Positions 1 to 8,953 of a stretch of 64,000 bases of DNA are shown one piece after another (positions within the stretch are counted from its first letter, which is position 1; each line of letters opens with the position of its first letter). A program made the translations under genes and the position numbers. This DNA is from Scleromatobacter sp038243995. GTDB lineage: Bacteria; Pseudomonadota; Gammaproteobacteria; Burkholderiales; Burkholderiaceae_C. Location: NCBI GenBank assembly GCA_038243995.1, contig JBBRTV010000001.1, positions 62,001 to 126,000 of the forward strand. Reading direction: 5' to 3'. The notes under the pieces are model-generated. The model made no database searches and had not been told where the DNA came from. It saw only the letters and a program-made list of their open reading frames with translations.

Positions 1-338
1 CGGTGATGGAGCTGGGCCGCAAGGTCTACGCCGTGCAGTGCGCGGTGTGCCATGGCGACGAGGGGGCGGGTCAGGCGCCCGCCTATCCCCCGCTCAAGGG
101 CAACCGGTCGATCACGATGCTCTCGCCGGTGAACTCGATCCGCATGGTGCTCAACGGCGGCTACGCGCCCGGCACCTACAAGAACCCGCGCCCGTACGGC
201 ATGCCGCCGTTCAATCACATCCTCAAGGACGACGAGGTCGCCGCCGTCGTGACCTACATCCGCCTCGCGTGGGGCAACAACGGCACGCCGGTGGCCCCGG
301 CCCAGGCCAACGAGCTGCGCAAGCTGCTCCCGGAGTGA
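1..338 (+). CDS. Cytochrome c domain protein, 3' part (5' end outside window)
   Basis: The reading frame is open from the window edge, so this is the C-terminal part of a longer gene; no signal peptide is visible and the GTG/ATG codons at 3-8 are unlikely to be the true start. One class I heme c site is seen (CAVCH, residues 13-17 of the visible part) and a plausible methionine axial ligand in GMPPF (Met67), giving a complete monoheme c domain of about 80 residues. It probably acts in the periplasm as an electron carrier. It ends 7 nt before the oxidase small-subunit gene, so it is likely co-transcribed with the ba3-type oxidase and may feed electrons to it. The specific subfamily cannot be named from the fragment. 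Confidence 0.8.
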   Translation, partial: VMELGRKVYAVQCAVCHGDEGAGQAPAYPPLKGNRSITMLSPVNSIRMVLNGGYAPGTYKNPRPYGMPPFNHILKDDEVAAVVTYIRLAWGNNGTPVAPAQANELRKLLPE

Positions 339-345
339 GAAGAAA

Positions 346-537
346 ATGACAGCCCCCGACCACGACGACAGCGATCCGGACGGCGCCGCGCTGCGCGAGC
401 AGGCGCGCATCGACGACATCGTCGCGAAGGGCCCGTCCGGCGCCTTCGCGGTGGCCGGCGTCGCGACGGCGATCGTCGTCGGGATCTGGTTCGTGTTCTA
501 TTTCTTCGTCTACCTGCCGCGCGGGGCCGTGCAATGA
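346..537 (+). CDS. Small single-helix membrane protein, probable oxidase subunit IIa-like
   Basis: A 63-residue protein with a charged N-terminus rich in Asp and one hydrophobic helix at about residues 32-56. It starts 7 nt after the cytochrome c gene and its stop overlaps the start of subunit II (ATGA, 534-537). In Thermus ba3 oxidase the gene order is small IIa subunit, subunit II, subunit I; the identical order here is the main argument for a IIa-like role. Sequence similarity to the Thermus peptide is not obvious, so the assignment rests on size, topology and position. Confidence 0.65.
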   Translation: MTAPDHDDSDPDGAALREQARIDDIVAKGPSGAFAVAGVATAIVVGIWFVFYFFVYLPRGAVQ

Positions 538-1103
538 GTCCGGGATCGGATGCTGGTCATCGGTCCGAGGCGATCGCGGTCGCCGCGGAGCGGCGCTGGG
601 CGATCATCGTCGGCGCGATCCTGGCGGTACTCGTCGCGATGATGGTCGTCACCGGCCTGCACTGGGCCGCGATGCCGCCCTCGCGCGTCGAGACGGTCGA
701 CGTGAAGACCCTGCACGTGGCCGGCGAATTCGTCGAGAGCAACCTCGGCACCGCGGTCGGCACCGACGGCAGGATCACCGTGCGCCTGGTCGCGCAGCAG
801 TACTCGTTCCAGCCGCAGTGCCTGGTCGTGCCGGCCGATACGCCGGTGACCTTCCGCGCGACCAGCACGGACGCGATCCACGGCTTCATCATCGGCACGA
901 CCAACGCCAACACGATGCTGGTGCCGGGCTTCGTCTCGACGTTCACGACCCGCTTCCACAAGTCGGGCGAGCAGCTCATGCCCTGCCACGAGTACTGCGG
1001 CACCGGGCACGAGGCGATGTGGGCGCGCGTGCAGGTGCTGCCGGCCGCCGAGTTCCTCGCGAAGTCGCGCACCAGCGAAAGGCTCAGCTGTGTTCAACGC
1101 TAG
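534..1103 (+). CDS. cbaB: Cytochrome c oxidase subunit II, CuA (ba3-type)
   Basis: A 189-residue protein with one N-terminal transmembrane anchor (about residues 24-45) followed by a periplasmic cupredoxin domain. The binuclear CuA site is clear near the C-terminus: an upstream histidine (IHGFII) and the cluster CHEYCGTGHEAM, containing the two cysteines, the second histidine and the methionine. A single anchor helix and short length fit the ba3 (type B) oxidases rather than aa3 enzymes with two helices. It accepts electrons from cytochrome c and passes them to subunit I. Start ATG overlaps the preceding gene by 4 nt; its 3' end overlaps the start of subunit I by 14 nt, indicating translational coupling. 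Confidence 0.93.
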   Translation: MSPGSDAGHRSEAIAVAAERRWAIIVGAILAVLVAMMVVTGLHWAAMPPSRVETVDVKTLHVAGEFVESNLGTAVGTDGRITVRLVAQQYSFQPQCLVVPADTPVTFRATSTDAIHGFIIGTTNANTMLVPGFVSTFTTRFHKSGEQLMPCHEYCGTGHEAMWARVQVLPAAEFLAKSRTSERLSCVQR

Positions 1104-2709
1104 CAAGCTCGTCCTCGCGCATTTCTGGGTCGCGTTCGTCGCCTTCCTCGGCGCGATCTTCCTCGGCGAGTGGCAGATGTACATCCGCTCGCCGCTGAGC
1201 ACCTGGATCAACAACCCCGAGCACTACTATCGGTCGGTCACGGCGCACGGCACGGTCATGGGCTATGTGTTCCCGACGCTGGTGGCGATGGGCTTCGGCT
1301 ATGCGATCACCGAACTCGCGCTGAAGCGGCCGTTGATCGGCCTGCGCTGGGCCTGGACGGGTTTCTGGCTGGTGCTCGCGGGCACCGCGATGGCCGCGAC
1401 GACGGTCGCGCTCGGCAAGGCCTCGGTGCTGTACACCTTCTACCCACCGATGATAGGCAGTCCGTTCTACTACTTCGGCGTCGTGCTGGTGGTGGTCGGT
1501 TCGTGGGTGTGGGTCGCGTTGATGGGCGTCAACCTGCATGCCTGGAAGCGCGCCAACCCGGGCGCGACGGTGCCGCTGGCGATGTACGGCAACGTGGCCG
1601 GCGCGTTCCTGTGGGCGTGGACCTCGCTCGGCGCCGCGATCGAGATCCTGGTGCTCATCCTGCCGGCCTCGCTGGGCCTGACCGACACGATCAACGCCGG
1701 CCTGGCACGCGTCTTCTTCTCGTGGACGCTGCATGCCATCGTCTACTTCTGGCTGATGCCCGCCTACATCGCCTTCTACACGATCGTGCCGCGCGCCATC
1801 GGCTCGCGCCTGTACAGCGACTCGATGGGCCGCGTCGCGTTCGCGCTGTTCCTGGTCTTCTCGATGCCGATCGGCATCCACCACCTGTTCGCCGATCCGC
1901 AGGTCGGCGCCGGCTTCAAGTTCGTCCACGCGACGATGACGGCGATGGTGTCGCTGCCGACGCTGCTCACCGTGTTCACCATCGTCGCGTCGGTCGAGAT
2001 CGCGGCGCGCCTGCGCGGCGGCCGGGGCGCCTTCGGCTGGGTCCGGGCGCTGCCCTGGGACAACCCGATGATGCTGGCGCTGGCCTTCTCGTTCGTGATG
2101 CTGGGCCTGGGCGGCGCGGGCGGCCTCATCAACATGAGCTACCAGCTCAACGAGACCGTGCACAACACGCAGTGGGTCACGGGCCATTTCCACCTGATCT
2201 TCGCCGGCGCCATCGTCATCATGTACTTCATGATCGCGTACGACCTCTGGCCGTCGCTCACGCAGTGCGCGCCGCTGAAGACGGGCCTGATCAAGGCACA
2301 ATTGTGGCTGTGGTTCGCCGGCATGATGATCCTCACGCTGCCCTGGCACCTGGTCGGCCTGCTCGGCATGCCGCGCCGCATGGCCTACTACGACTACACC
2401 GATCCGGCGCTGCAATCGCAGGCGTGGACGGTGACGGCCTCGACGATCGGGGGCGCCCTGCTGGTCGTGTCGGCGGTGATCTTCGTCTTCGTCCTGGCCT
2501 CCGCGCGCCGCGGGGCCCAGGCGCCGGCGCCTTACGCATTCAGCCGCGCCGTCCATGAAGGCGGCCGCGTTCCCCTCGCGCTGAACGGATTCGGCTTGTG
2601 GGTGGGCATGATGATCGCGCTGACCGTCGTCAACTACGGCTATCCGATCGCCCAGCTCGCCTCGCTGGAGCTGGCATCGGTGCCCGTCATCCCGATCGGG
2701 ACGCGATGA
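1090..2709 (+). CDS. cbaA: Cytochrome c oxidase subunit I, b(o/a)3-type
   Basis: Polytopic 539-residue heme-copper oxidase subunit I starting at GTG 1090. Hallmarks visible: the helix VI segment HAIVYFWL (CuB histidine plus the tyrosine normally cross-linked to it), the CuB pair in GIHHLFADPQ, and helix X TGHFHLIFAG carrying the two heme-ligand histidines. An early SVTAHGT segment supplies the low-spin heme ligand. It reduces O2 to water at the heme-copper centre and pumps protons. Preceded by small subunit and subunit II, followed with an ATGA overlap by a diheme cytochrome c. No separate subunit III is seen, as expected for type B oxidases, which are generally high-affinity enzymes. Confidence 0.95.
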   Translation: MFNASKLVLAHFWVAFVAFLGAIFLGEWQMYIRSPLSTWINNPEHYYRSVTAHGTVMGYVFPTLVAMGFGYAITELALKRPLIGLRWAWTGFWLVLAGTAMAATTVALGKASVLYTFYPPMIGSPFYYFGVVLVVVGSWVWVALMGVNLHAWKRANPGATVPLAMYGNVAGAFLWAWTSLGAAIEILVLILPASLGLTDTINAGLARVFFSWTLHAIVYFWLMPAYIAFYTIVPRAIGSRLYSDSMGRVAFALFLVFSMPIGIHHLFADPQVGAGFKFVHATMTAMVSLPTLLTVFTIVASVEIAARLRGGRGAFGWVRALPWDNPMMLALAFSFVMLGLGGAGGLINMSYQLNETVHNTQWVTGHFHLIFAGAIVIMYFMIAYDLWPSLTQCAPLKTGLIKAQLWLWFAGMMILTLPWHLVGLLGMPRRMAYYDYTDPALQSQAWTVTASTIGGALLVVSAVIFVFVLASARRGAQAPAPYAFSRAVHEGGRVPLALNGFGLWVGMMIALTVVNYGYPIAQLASLELASVPVIPIGTR

Positions 2710-3518
2710 TGGAGGAGTCGCTCTGCTCCTGGCGCAACGCCTGGTTCCGGCGCAGCGTGATTTCGCTGGCGGGGCTGGCGATCGTCGCGATCCTCGTCGG
2801 CTTCGTGGGCTTGCCGGCCGTGTCCGCCGATTACTCCGGCCAGGGCCTGTGGGCCAGCATCTGCCGCGCCGCCGGCGTGCCCTCGTCCTGGGGCGGCGAC
2901 GGCGCGGGAACGCGCGGCGGCCCGCAGTCGACCGATGTCGTGCTCGACCGCGCCATGGCCGCCGCCGGCGCCAGCGATGCGGTCGGCCGCGGCGCGACGC
3001 TCGCCCTCGATTGCACGATGTGCCACGGCGCGCAGGGCATGAGCATCTCGAACGCACCGAACCTCGCGGGGCAATACCCCGAGGTCGTCGTCAAGCAACT
3101 GCACGACTACCGCAGCGGCAAGAGGCCCAGCGCCATCATGCAGGCGCTCGCGAAGGCACTGTCAGAGCAGGACATGAGCGACCTCGCCGCCTACTACGGC
3201 TTCCTGCCGAAGGCGCGCAACGCCCCGACGACCTATGCCGACGAGCTGCCGCCGCTCGTGCGCGTCGGCGCGCCGCTGCGCAACATCGCGCCCTGCATCT
3301 CCTGCCACGGCAGCGTCGACCAGAAGCTGGGTGCCCCGTGGCTCGAAGGCATGCCGCGCGACTACCTGGTCGCCCAGCTCACCAACTTCCGGGCCGGGGT
3401 GCGCGCCAACGACAGCCATGCGCAGATGCGCAACATGACCCGCGCGATGACCACCTCGGAAATCGCCGACGTCGCCGGTTTCTACGCCCGGCGCGGCGTG
3501 CCGGGCGCGGCGCCTTGA
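2706..3518 (+). CDS. Membrane-anchored diheme cytochrome c
   Basis: A 270-residue protein starting at ATG 2706, which overlaps the subunit I stop as ATGA; a longer upstream frame lies inside subunit I and is rejected. The N-terminus has Arg residues then a hydrophobic helix (about 17-41) ending near AVSA, a signal anchor or cleavable signal. Two heme c attachment sites are visible, CTMCH (103-107) and CISCH (197-201), each in a domain of the cytochrome c4/c553 style (repeated NLAGQYPEVVVKQLHDY and YLVAQLTNFRAG segments). It is the likely direct electron donor of the adjacent oxidase, or a domain supplementing its lack of an attached cytochrome. Confidence 0.88.
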   Translation: MMEESLCSWRNAWFRRSVISLAGLAIVAILVGFVGLPAVSADYSGQGLWASICRAAGVPSSWGGDGAGTRGGPQSTDVVLDRAMAAAGASDAVGRGATLALDCTMCHGAQGMSISNAPNLAGQYPEVVVKQLHDYRSGKRPSAIMQALAKALSEQDMSDLAAYYGFLPKARNAPTTYADELPPLVRVGAPLRNIAPCISCHGSVDQKLGAPWLEGMPRDYLVAQLTNFRAGVRANDSHAQMRNMTRAMTTSEIADVAGFYARRGVPGAAP

Positions 3519-3713
3519 CGGCCGGCGCCGCCGCGCGGCGCTGAATGCGGGATGGCCGTGAAGGCCGGAAGGGTCGCGTCCCGGGGCGGGCACATGACTT
3601 GCTACGCCGCGCCAGGCGGTGCTGTCGAGCACGCCTTGTTCCGACCCGGCGGCCAACCGCGACAGGCATTGTTGCCGGTCGACCGCCCGATTCATCCAGC
3701 CAAGGACCTTCCC

Positions 3714-4829
3714 GTGACGCATTTCCCCGGCCACCTGCTGCTCGTCGCGCTCGTCGCGGCACTCCCCGCCAGCCTCCACGCGCAGACGGTCGCCGCGTGC
3801 TCAGGCCTTGCCGACGACGCGCAGCGCCTCGCCTGCTACGACGCGCTGTTCCGCGCCCGCGGCACACCGGTCGGGGTGGCGCCGGCCGAGACCGCTTCCC
3901 CCGCGGCGTCGGTCGGCGCCGGCCCCGCGGTGCCGACGGTGGCGCGCAACGAACCGAGCGCCCTGCAGGAAGTGGCGACGGCGCCGAGCGGCAAGGGCCT
4001 CGCGGCGGATGACTACCTGTCCAAGTTCTGGGATCTCGGTGGCGAAGAAAAGCGCGGCACTTTCATCGTGCGTACCTATGCGCCCAACTTCCTGCTGCCG
4101 GCGCACTACACCAACAGCATCAACAAGCAGCCGACGAGCCCGACGCATCCCGACGGCGGCAACTTCGCCAACTATCGCCAGACCGAGGCGGAGCTTCAGG
4201 TATCACTGCGCGCGAAGGTGGCCGAGGACGTGCTGCTGCCCAATGCAGACATCTGGGTCGCCTACACGCAGCAATCGATCTGGCAGCTCTGGAACGGACA
4301 GGCATCCTCCCCGTTCCGCAGCAGCGACTTCCAGCCCGAGGCCATGGTTGTCGTTCCTGTTGCGGAACAGACCGGCGCGCTGCCCGGGGGCTGGCGCTGG
4401 CGCATGGCGATGGCCGGCATCGCGCACGAGTCGAACGGCGAAACCGATCCGCTCTCGCGCAGCTGGAATCGCATCTACGTGGGAACCGCCTTCACGCACG
4501 ACGACTGGGCGTTCCAGGCGCGCTACAACTACCGCCTGCCGGAATCCGGCGCCGACGACAACCCGCACATCACCGACTACATCGGCAATACCGAGCTCAC
4601 CGCGTCGTGGTTCCCGGGCGCGACGACGATGCAGCTGATCGGCCGCACCTCGTTCAAGTCGGCGTCGCGCGGCTCGCTGCAGTTCAACTGGACGCGTCCG
4701 ATCTTCAGCGACAAGCCGGACGGCCTGCGCTGGTACGTGCAGCTCTTCTCCGGCTACGGCGAAACCATGCTGGACTACAACCACCGGCAGACCAGCCTGG
4801 GGCTCGGCTTCACGCTCTTCCAGCTCTGA
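3714..4829 (+). CDS. pldA: Outer membrane phospholipase A (OMPLA)
   Basis: The protein is 371 residues when started at GTG 3714, preceded by AAGGA at 3702-3706 and followed by a signal peptide ending LHAQ; the upstream ATG at 3552 would put an unrelated segment in front of the signal peptide. The catalytic segment AHESNG (His238, Ser240, Asn241) followed by SRSWNRIY matches the active site of OMPLA, a Ca2+-dependent phospholipase A1/A2 forming a 12-strand barrel that dimerises in the outer membrane. The mature N-terminus contains the paired-cysteine CSGLADDAQRLACYD segment found in many beta-proteobacterial versions, and the C-terminus ends in an aromatic-rich strand. Monocistronic, about 200 nt after the oxidase cluster. 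Confidence 0.92.
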   Translation: MTHFPGHLLLVALVAALPASLHAQTVAACSGLADDAQRLACYDALFRARGTPVGVAPAETASPAASVGAGPAVPTVARNEPSALQEVATAPSGKGLAADDYLSKFWDLGGEEKRGTFIVRTYAPNFLLPAHYTNSINKQPTSPTHPDGGNFANYRQTEAELQVSLRAKVAEDVLLPNADIWVAYTQQSIWQLWNGQASSPFRSSDFQPEAMVVVPVAEQTGALPGGWRWRMAMAGIAHESNGETDPLSRSWNRIYVGTAFTHDDWAFQARYNYRLPESGADDNPHITDYIGNTELTASWFPGATTMQLIGRTSFKSASRGSLQFNWTRPIFSDKPDGLRWYVQLFSGYGETMLDYNHRQTSLGLGFTLFQL

Positions 4830-4841
4830 TCGGCCGCTGCG

Positions 4842-5939
4842 TCAGCCGTCGACGCCGAAGCGATACACCGACCGGCTGGTGTAGACCTCGCCCGGTCGCA
4901 GGATCGTCGTCGGCCAGTCGGCATGGTGCGGCGAGTCGGGGTGGTGCTGCGGCTCCAGGCAGACGGCGCAACCGCGTTCGTAGCGTTCGCCGCCGTGGCC
5001 GCGCAGCGTGCCGTCGAGGAAGTTGCCGGAGTAGAACTGGAGCGCCGGCTCCGTGGTGTGCAGTTCCAGCGTGCGGCCCGACGCCGGATCCTCCAGCCGC
5101 GCGGCGAGCCGCAAGGCGCCGTCGGCCGCGCCGTCCAGGATCCAGTTGTGGTCGTAACCCCCGGCGATCGCCAGTTGCGCGTGCGGATCGTGCAGGCGCG
5201 CGCCGATCGGCGTCGGCCGGCGGAAGTCGAAGGGCGTGCCGGCGACGTCGGCGATGCCGGTCGGGATCAGCGCGCTGTCGACCGGGTTGTAGCGGCTCGC
5301 CGGCAGCGTGAGCACGTGCCCGGTCGCCGACCCCGCGCCCGCCAGGTTGAAGTAGTCGTGATGGCTCAGGTTGACGACGGTCGGACGATCGGTGCGCGCT
5401 TCATAGTCGACCTGCCAGACGCCGGGGGCGGGCAGCGAGTAGGTCACATGCGCCTGCACGCGGCCGGGAAATCCTTCTTCGCCATCGGCGCTTGCGTAGC
5501 GCAGCGTCACGGCCGGGCCGCCGAGCGCGACATCGAAGTCGCGCGTGGAATCGATCTGCCACAGCTGCGTGCCGAAGCCGTGCAGGCCGCCGTGCAGGCA
5601 GTTCGTGCCGTCGTTGAGCGTCAGCGCATGCGCCTGCCCGTCGATCTCGAGCTGCGCGCCGGCGATGCGGTTCGCATACCGGCCGACGATCACGCCGAAG
5701 TGCGGGTTGCGCTCCACGTAGTCGGCCAGGTTGTCGAATCCCCGCACGACATTGACGCTGCGACCCTCGCGGTCGGGCACGTGCAGTGTGTTGACGATGC
5801 CGCCCAGGGTCAGCGCGCCGAGGGTGAGGCCGGCGCCGTCGGAGAGCGTCACCTCGTGCACGGCGCGGCCGTCGGGCAGGTGGCCGCAGGCGCGCATCTG
5901 GACGCCGGCGCGGGGATGCGGGGGAAGTGCCGTGGTCAT
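4842..5939 (-). CDS. galM: Aldose 1-epimerase (mutarotase)
   Basis: A 365-residue galactose-mutarotase-like protein interconverting alpha and beta anomers of aldoses. Family features visible include NRIAGAQLEIDG, the NGTNCLHGG/GFGTQLW segment (catalytic His), NLSHHDYFNL (second catalytic His region), YDHNWILD and the C-terminal GNFLDG plus CLEPQHHPDSPH segments (catalytic Glu). It is divergent from the sugar-acid dehydratase operon across a 194-nt AT-rich region holding paired operator-like sequences, which suggests joint control and a role in preparing pentose or hexose for oxidation. The ATG at 5939 gives a slightly extended N-terminus; an internal Met at residue 16 is an alternative start. 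Confidence 0.93.
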   Translation of the reverse strand: MTTALPPHPRAGVQMRACGHLPDGRAVHEVTLSDGAGLTLGALTLGGIVNTLHVPDREGRSVNVVRGFDNLADYVERNPHFGVIVGRYANRIAGAQLEIDGQAHALTLNDGTNCLHGGLHGFGTQLWQIDSTRDFDVALGGPAVTLRYASADGEEGFPGRVQAHVTYSLPAPGVWQVDYEARTDRPTVVNLSHHDYFNLAGAGSATGHVLTLPASRYNPVDSALIPTGIADVAGTPFDFRRPTPIGARLHDPHAQLAIAGGYDHNWILDGAADGALRLAARLEDPASGRTLELHTTEPALQFYSGNFLDGTLRGHGGERYERGCAVCLEPQHHPDSPHHADWPTTILRPGEVYTSRSVYRFGVDG

Positions 5940-6033
5940 GTCCTTGTCCTGCTTTGTAGTCGGTCGTGGTGGCCGTCGACGCTTGCGCCAGTTTCAGGCG
6001 CCTTTCGCTTGTGGAGATGACGGCATTCCATGC

Positions 6034-6048
6034 ATAAAGTAAGACTAT
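6034..6048 (+). promoter_or_regulatory. Operator-like site 1, galM/dehydratase divergent promoter
   Basis: ATAAAGTAAGACTAT here is an inverted copy (14 of 15 matching) of the site at 6100-6114. Each copy is itself a near palindrome around AGTAnnACT, the style of FadR/GntR-family operators. The pair brackets an AT-rich divergent promoter in an otherwise GC-rich region. The regulator encoded at 10557-11249 is the natural candidate ligand; this is inferred from position only. Confidence 0.55.
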
Positions 6049-6099
6049 AACCTAGGCGTCTGACGACGAATCGCGGTAGACTGCGCCGGCAAAATATAA

Positions 6100-6114
6100 A
6101 TAGTATTACTTTAT
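6100..6114 (+). promoter_or_regulatory. Operator-like site 2, galM/dehydratase divergent promoter
   Basis: ATAGTATTACTTTAT, reverse complement of site 1 with one mismatch, centre-to-centre distance 66 bp. It directly follows a TATAAA (6095-6100) that could be a -10 element for the dehydratase operon and lies 20 nt before the dehydratase start, so binding here would be expected to repress. Confidence 0.55.
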
Positions 6115-6133
6115 AGAGAAGAGCCGAGAACGC

Positions 6134-7876
6134 ATGGCGACTGAACCGAAGAAGCTCCGATCCGCCGAATGGTTCGGCACCGCCGACAAGAACGGCTTCA
6201 TGTATCGCAGCTGGATGAAGAACCAGGGCATTCCTGATCACGAGTTCCAGGGCAAGCCCATCATCGGCATCTGCAACACCTGGTCGGAGCTGACGCCCTG
6301 CAACGCGCACTTCCGCAAGCTCGCGGAGCACGTCAAGCGCGGCATCTTCGAAGCGGGCGGCTTCCCGGTCGAGTTTCCGGTGTTTTCCAGCGGCGAGTCG
6401 AACCTGCGGCCGACCGCGATGCTGACGCGCAACCTCGCCAGCATGGATGTCGAGGAGTCGATCCGCGGCAACCCGATCGACGGTGTCGTGCTGCTGGTCG
6501 GCTGCGACAAGACGACGCCCGCGCTGCTGATGGGCGCGGCCAGCGTCGACGTGCCGACGATCGTCGTGACCGGCGGGCCGATGCTCAACGGCAAGCACAT
6601 GGGCAAGGACATCGGTTCTGGCACGGCCGTATGGCAGCTCTCCGAGCAGGTGAAGGCCGGCACGCTCAAGCTCAACGAATTCCTGGCGGCCGAGGCCGGC
6701 ATGTCGCGTTCCGCGGGCACGTGCAACACGATGGGCACCGCCTCGACCATGGCCTGCATGGCCGAGGCGCTGGGCACCAGCCTGCCGCACAACGCAGCGA
6801 TTCCCGCCGTCGATGCGCGCCGCCAGGTGCTCGCGCACCTGTCGGGCATGCGCATCGTGGACATGGTGCGCGAAGACCTGATCCTGTCGAAGCTGCTGAC
6901 GCGCGCCGCGTTCGAGAACGCCATCCGCGTCAACGCGGCGATCGGCGGCTCCACCAACGCGGTGATCCACCTGAAGGCGATCGCCGGACGCATCGGCGTC
7001 GACCTGGAGCTCGACGACTGGACACGCATCGGCCGCGGCACGCCGACGCTGGTCGACCTGCTGCCTTCGGGCCGATTCCTGATGGAAGAGTTCTATTACG
7101 CGGGCGGCCTGCCCGGCGTGCTGCGCCGGCTCGGCGACGCCGGCCTGCTGCCGCATCCCGACGCGCTGACCGCGAACGGGCGCTCGATCTGGGACAACGT
7201 CAAGGACGCCGCCATCCACGACGAGGAGGTGATCCGTCCGTTGGCGAAGCCGCTGGTCGGCGACGGCGGCATCCGCGTGCTGCGCGGCAATCTCGCGCCG
7301 CGCGGCGCGGTGCTCAAGCCATCTGCGGCGAGCGCGCACCTGCTCGCGCACCGCGGCCGCGCCGTCGTGTTCGAGAACCTGGAGCACTACAAGGAACGCA
7401 TCGTCGACCCCGAGCTGGACGTCGACGCGAGTTCCGTCCTGGTGCTGAAGAACTGCGGCCCGCGCGGCTATCCCGGCATGGCTGAAGTCGGCAACATGGG
7501 CCTGCCCCCCAAGCTGCTGGCCCAGGGCGTGACCGACATGGTGCGCCTGTCCGACGCGCGCATGAGCGGCACCGCATACGGCACCGTGGTGCTGCACGTG
7601 GCGCCCGAGGCGCGTGCGGGCGGCCCGCTCGCGATCGTGCGCGACGGCGACTGGATCGAGCTCGACTGCGAGGCCAACCGACTGCATCTCGACCTCCCCG
7701 ACGACGAGATCGCCGCCCGTCTCGCGGCGTGGCAGGCCGCGCAGCGGCCCGATCCGGCAGATGCCGGCGGCTACCGCTCGCTGTATGTTGCGCACGTGCT
7801 GCAGGCCGACGAAGGCTGCGACTTCGACTTCCTGCGCGGCTGCCGCGGCTCTGCAGTGCCGCGGCATTCCCATTGA
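6134..7876 (+). CDS. L-arabinonate (pentonate) dehydratase, IlvD/Edd family
   Basis: A 580-residue member of the dihydroxy-acid dehydratase family. The three iron-sulfur cysteines are visible: Cys47 (GICNTWSELTPCN), Cys124 (GCDKTTPA, with the adjacent Lys carbamylated in family structures) and Cys197 (GTCNTMGTA). The catalytic serine motif SDARMSG is near the C-terminus. Length, the N-terminal LRSAEWFGTADKNGFMYRSW segment and the operon partners fit L-arabinonate/D-fuconate/D-xylonate-type sugar-acid dehydratases rather than IlvD, which would sit among branched-chain genes. It converts L-arabinonate to L-2-keto-3-deoxyarabinonate in the non-phosphorylative pathway. First gene of a three-enzyme operon behind paired operators. 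Exact sugar specificity (arabinonate, xylonate, fuconate) cannot be settled from sequence. Confidence 0.88.
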   Translation: MATEPKKLRSAEWFGTADKNGFMYRSWMKNQGIPDHEFQGKPIIGICNTWSELTPCNAHFRKLAEHVKRGIFEAGGFPVEFPVFSSGESNLRPTAMLTRNLASMDVEESIRGNPIDGVVLLVGCDKTTPALLMGAASVDVPTIVVTGGPMLNGKHMGKDIGSGTAVWQLSEQVKAGTLKLNEFLAAEAGMSRSAGTCNTMGTASTMACMAEALGTSLPHNAAIPAVDARRQVLAHLSGMRIVDMVREDLILSKLLTRAAFENAIRVNAAIGGSTNAVIHLKAIAGRIGVDLELDDWTRIGRGTPTLVDLLPSGRFLMEEFYYAGGLPGVLRRLGDAGLLPHPDALTANGRSIWDNVKDAAIHDEEVIRPLAKPLVGDGGIRVLRGNLAPRGAVLKPSAASAHLLAHRGRAVVFENLEHYKERIVDPELDVDASSVLVLKNCGPRGYPGMAEVGNMGLPPKLLAQGVTDMVRLSDARMSGTAYGTVVLHVAPEARAGGPLAIVRDGDWIELDCEANRLHLDLPDDEIAARLAAWQAAQRPDPADAGGYRSLYVAHVLQADEGCDFDFLRGCRGSAVPRHSH

Positions 7877-7936
7877 TCCCGGTCCGGACACCAGCCGACG
7901 TCGCCCAGCCGACGCGACGACATTGAAAGGCGAGAC

Positions 7937-8872
7937 ATGACCATCACAGCGAACAAGCCGGCCCGCTTCAAGGGCGTGTTCCCCGTCGTTCCGACGATCT
8001 TCGACGAGCAGGGCGGCCTCGACCTCGCCGGCCAGATGCGGTGCGTCGATTTCATGATGGATGCCGGCTCGAACGGCCTGTGCATCCTCGCCAACTTCTC
8101 CGAACAGTTCATGCTCGGCGACGACGAGCGCGAGACGCTGACGCGCGCCATCCTCGAGCACGTCGCCGGCCGCGTGCCGGTGATCGTCACCACGACGCAC
8201 TTCTCGACCGCCATCTGCCTCGCGCGCGGGCAGCGCGCGCAGGCGCAGGGCGCCGCGATGGTGATGGTCATGCCCCCCTACCACGGCGCCACGCTGCGCG
8301 TCGGCGAGAAGCAGATCGAACAGTTCTATCGACGCCTCAGCGATGGCCTGGACATCCCGATCATGGTCCAGGACGCGCCGATGGCGGGCACACCGCTCTC
8401 TTCCGCGTTCCTTGCGCGACTCGCGCAGACGACCGCCCAGGTGCGCTATTTCAAGATCGAGACCGCCGGTGCGGCGGGCAAGCTGCGCGAGTTGATCGAG
8501 CTCGGCGGCGCCGCGATCGAAGGCCCGTGGGACGGCGAGGAAGCGATCACGCTGCTGGCCGACCTGGACGCCGGCGCTACCGGCGCGATGACCGGCGGCG
8601 GCTACCCGGACGGCATCCGCACGATCGTCGATGCCTTCGCGGCCGGCCGGCGCGAAGAGGCCGTCGCGGCCTACGGCCGCTGGCTCCCGCTGATCAACTA
8701 CGAGAATCGCCAGGGTGGCTTCCTGAGCGCGAAGGCGCTGATGAAGGAGGGCGGCGTGATCGCCTGCGACGCCCCGCGCTGCCCGTACCCGCCCATGCAT
8801 CCGGCCACGCGCGCCGGGCTGCTGGATGCGGCGCGACGCCTCGACCCGCTGGTGCTGCGCTGGGCCCGCTGA
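7937..8872 (+). CDS. 2-keto-3-deoxy-L-arabinonate dehydratase, DHDPS family
   Basis: A 311-residue TIM-barrel protein of the dihydrodipicolinate synthase/N-acetylneuraminate lyase superfamily. The Schiff-base lysine is Lys173 in RYFKIET. The usual YN.P motif that carries the catalytic tyrosine of DHDPS is replaced by VQDAP (about 144-148), which argues against DapA and for a specialised dehydratase. In this operon the expected reaction is L-2-keto-3-deoxyarabinonate to 2-ketoglutarate semialdehyde. It starts 60 nt after the dehydratase with a purine-rich AAAGGCGAG ahead of the ATG, and the semialdehyde dehydrogenase follows, the same enzyme order as in the Azospirillum L-arabinose cluster. 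Confidence 0.87.
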   Translation: MTITANKPARFKGVFPVVPTIFDEQGGLDLAGQMRCVDFMMDAGSNGLCILANFSEQFMLGDDERETLTRAILEHVAGRVPVIVTTTHFSTAICLARGQRAQAQGAAMVMVMPPYHGATLRVGEKQIEQFYRRLSDGLDIPIMVQDAPMAGTPLSSAFLARLAQTTAQVRYFKIETAGAAGKLRELIELGGAAIEGPWDGEEAITLLADLDAGATGAMTGGGYPDGIRTIVDAFAAGRREEAVAAYGRWLPLINYENRQGGFLSAKALMKEGGVIACDAPRCPYPPMHPATRAGLLDAARRLDPLVLRWAR

Positions 8873-8953
8873 GCATCCGGCAGGCACAATTTCGGCGTGC
8901 GCTTCCCCCCGGGGCCGGCGCACGCCTGTGAAGACAACCAGGAATCACATCGC

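Noticed and set aside
5936..8923. A 995-codon ORF antisense to the pentose operon
   Set aside because: Shadow of the plus-strand enzymes; no recognisable protein features.
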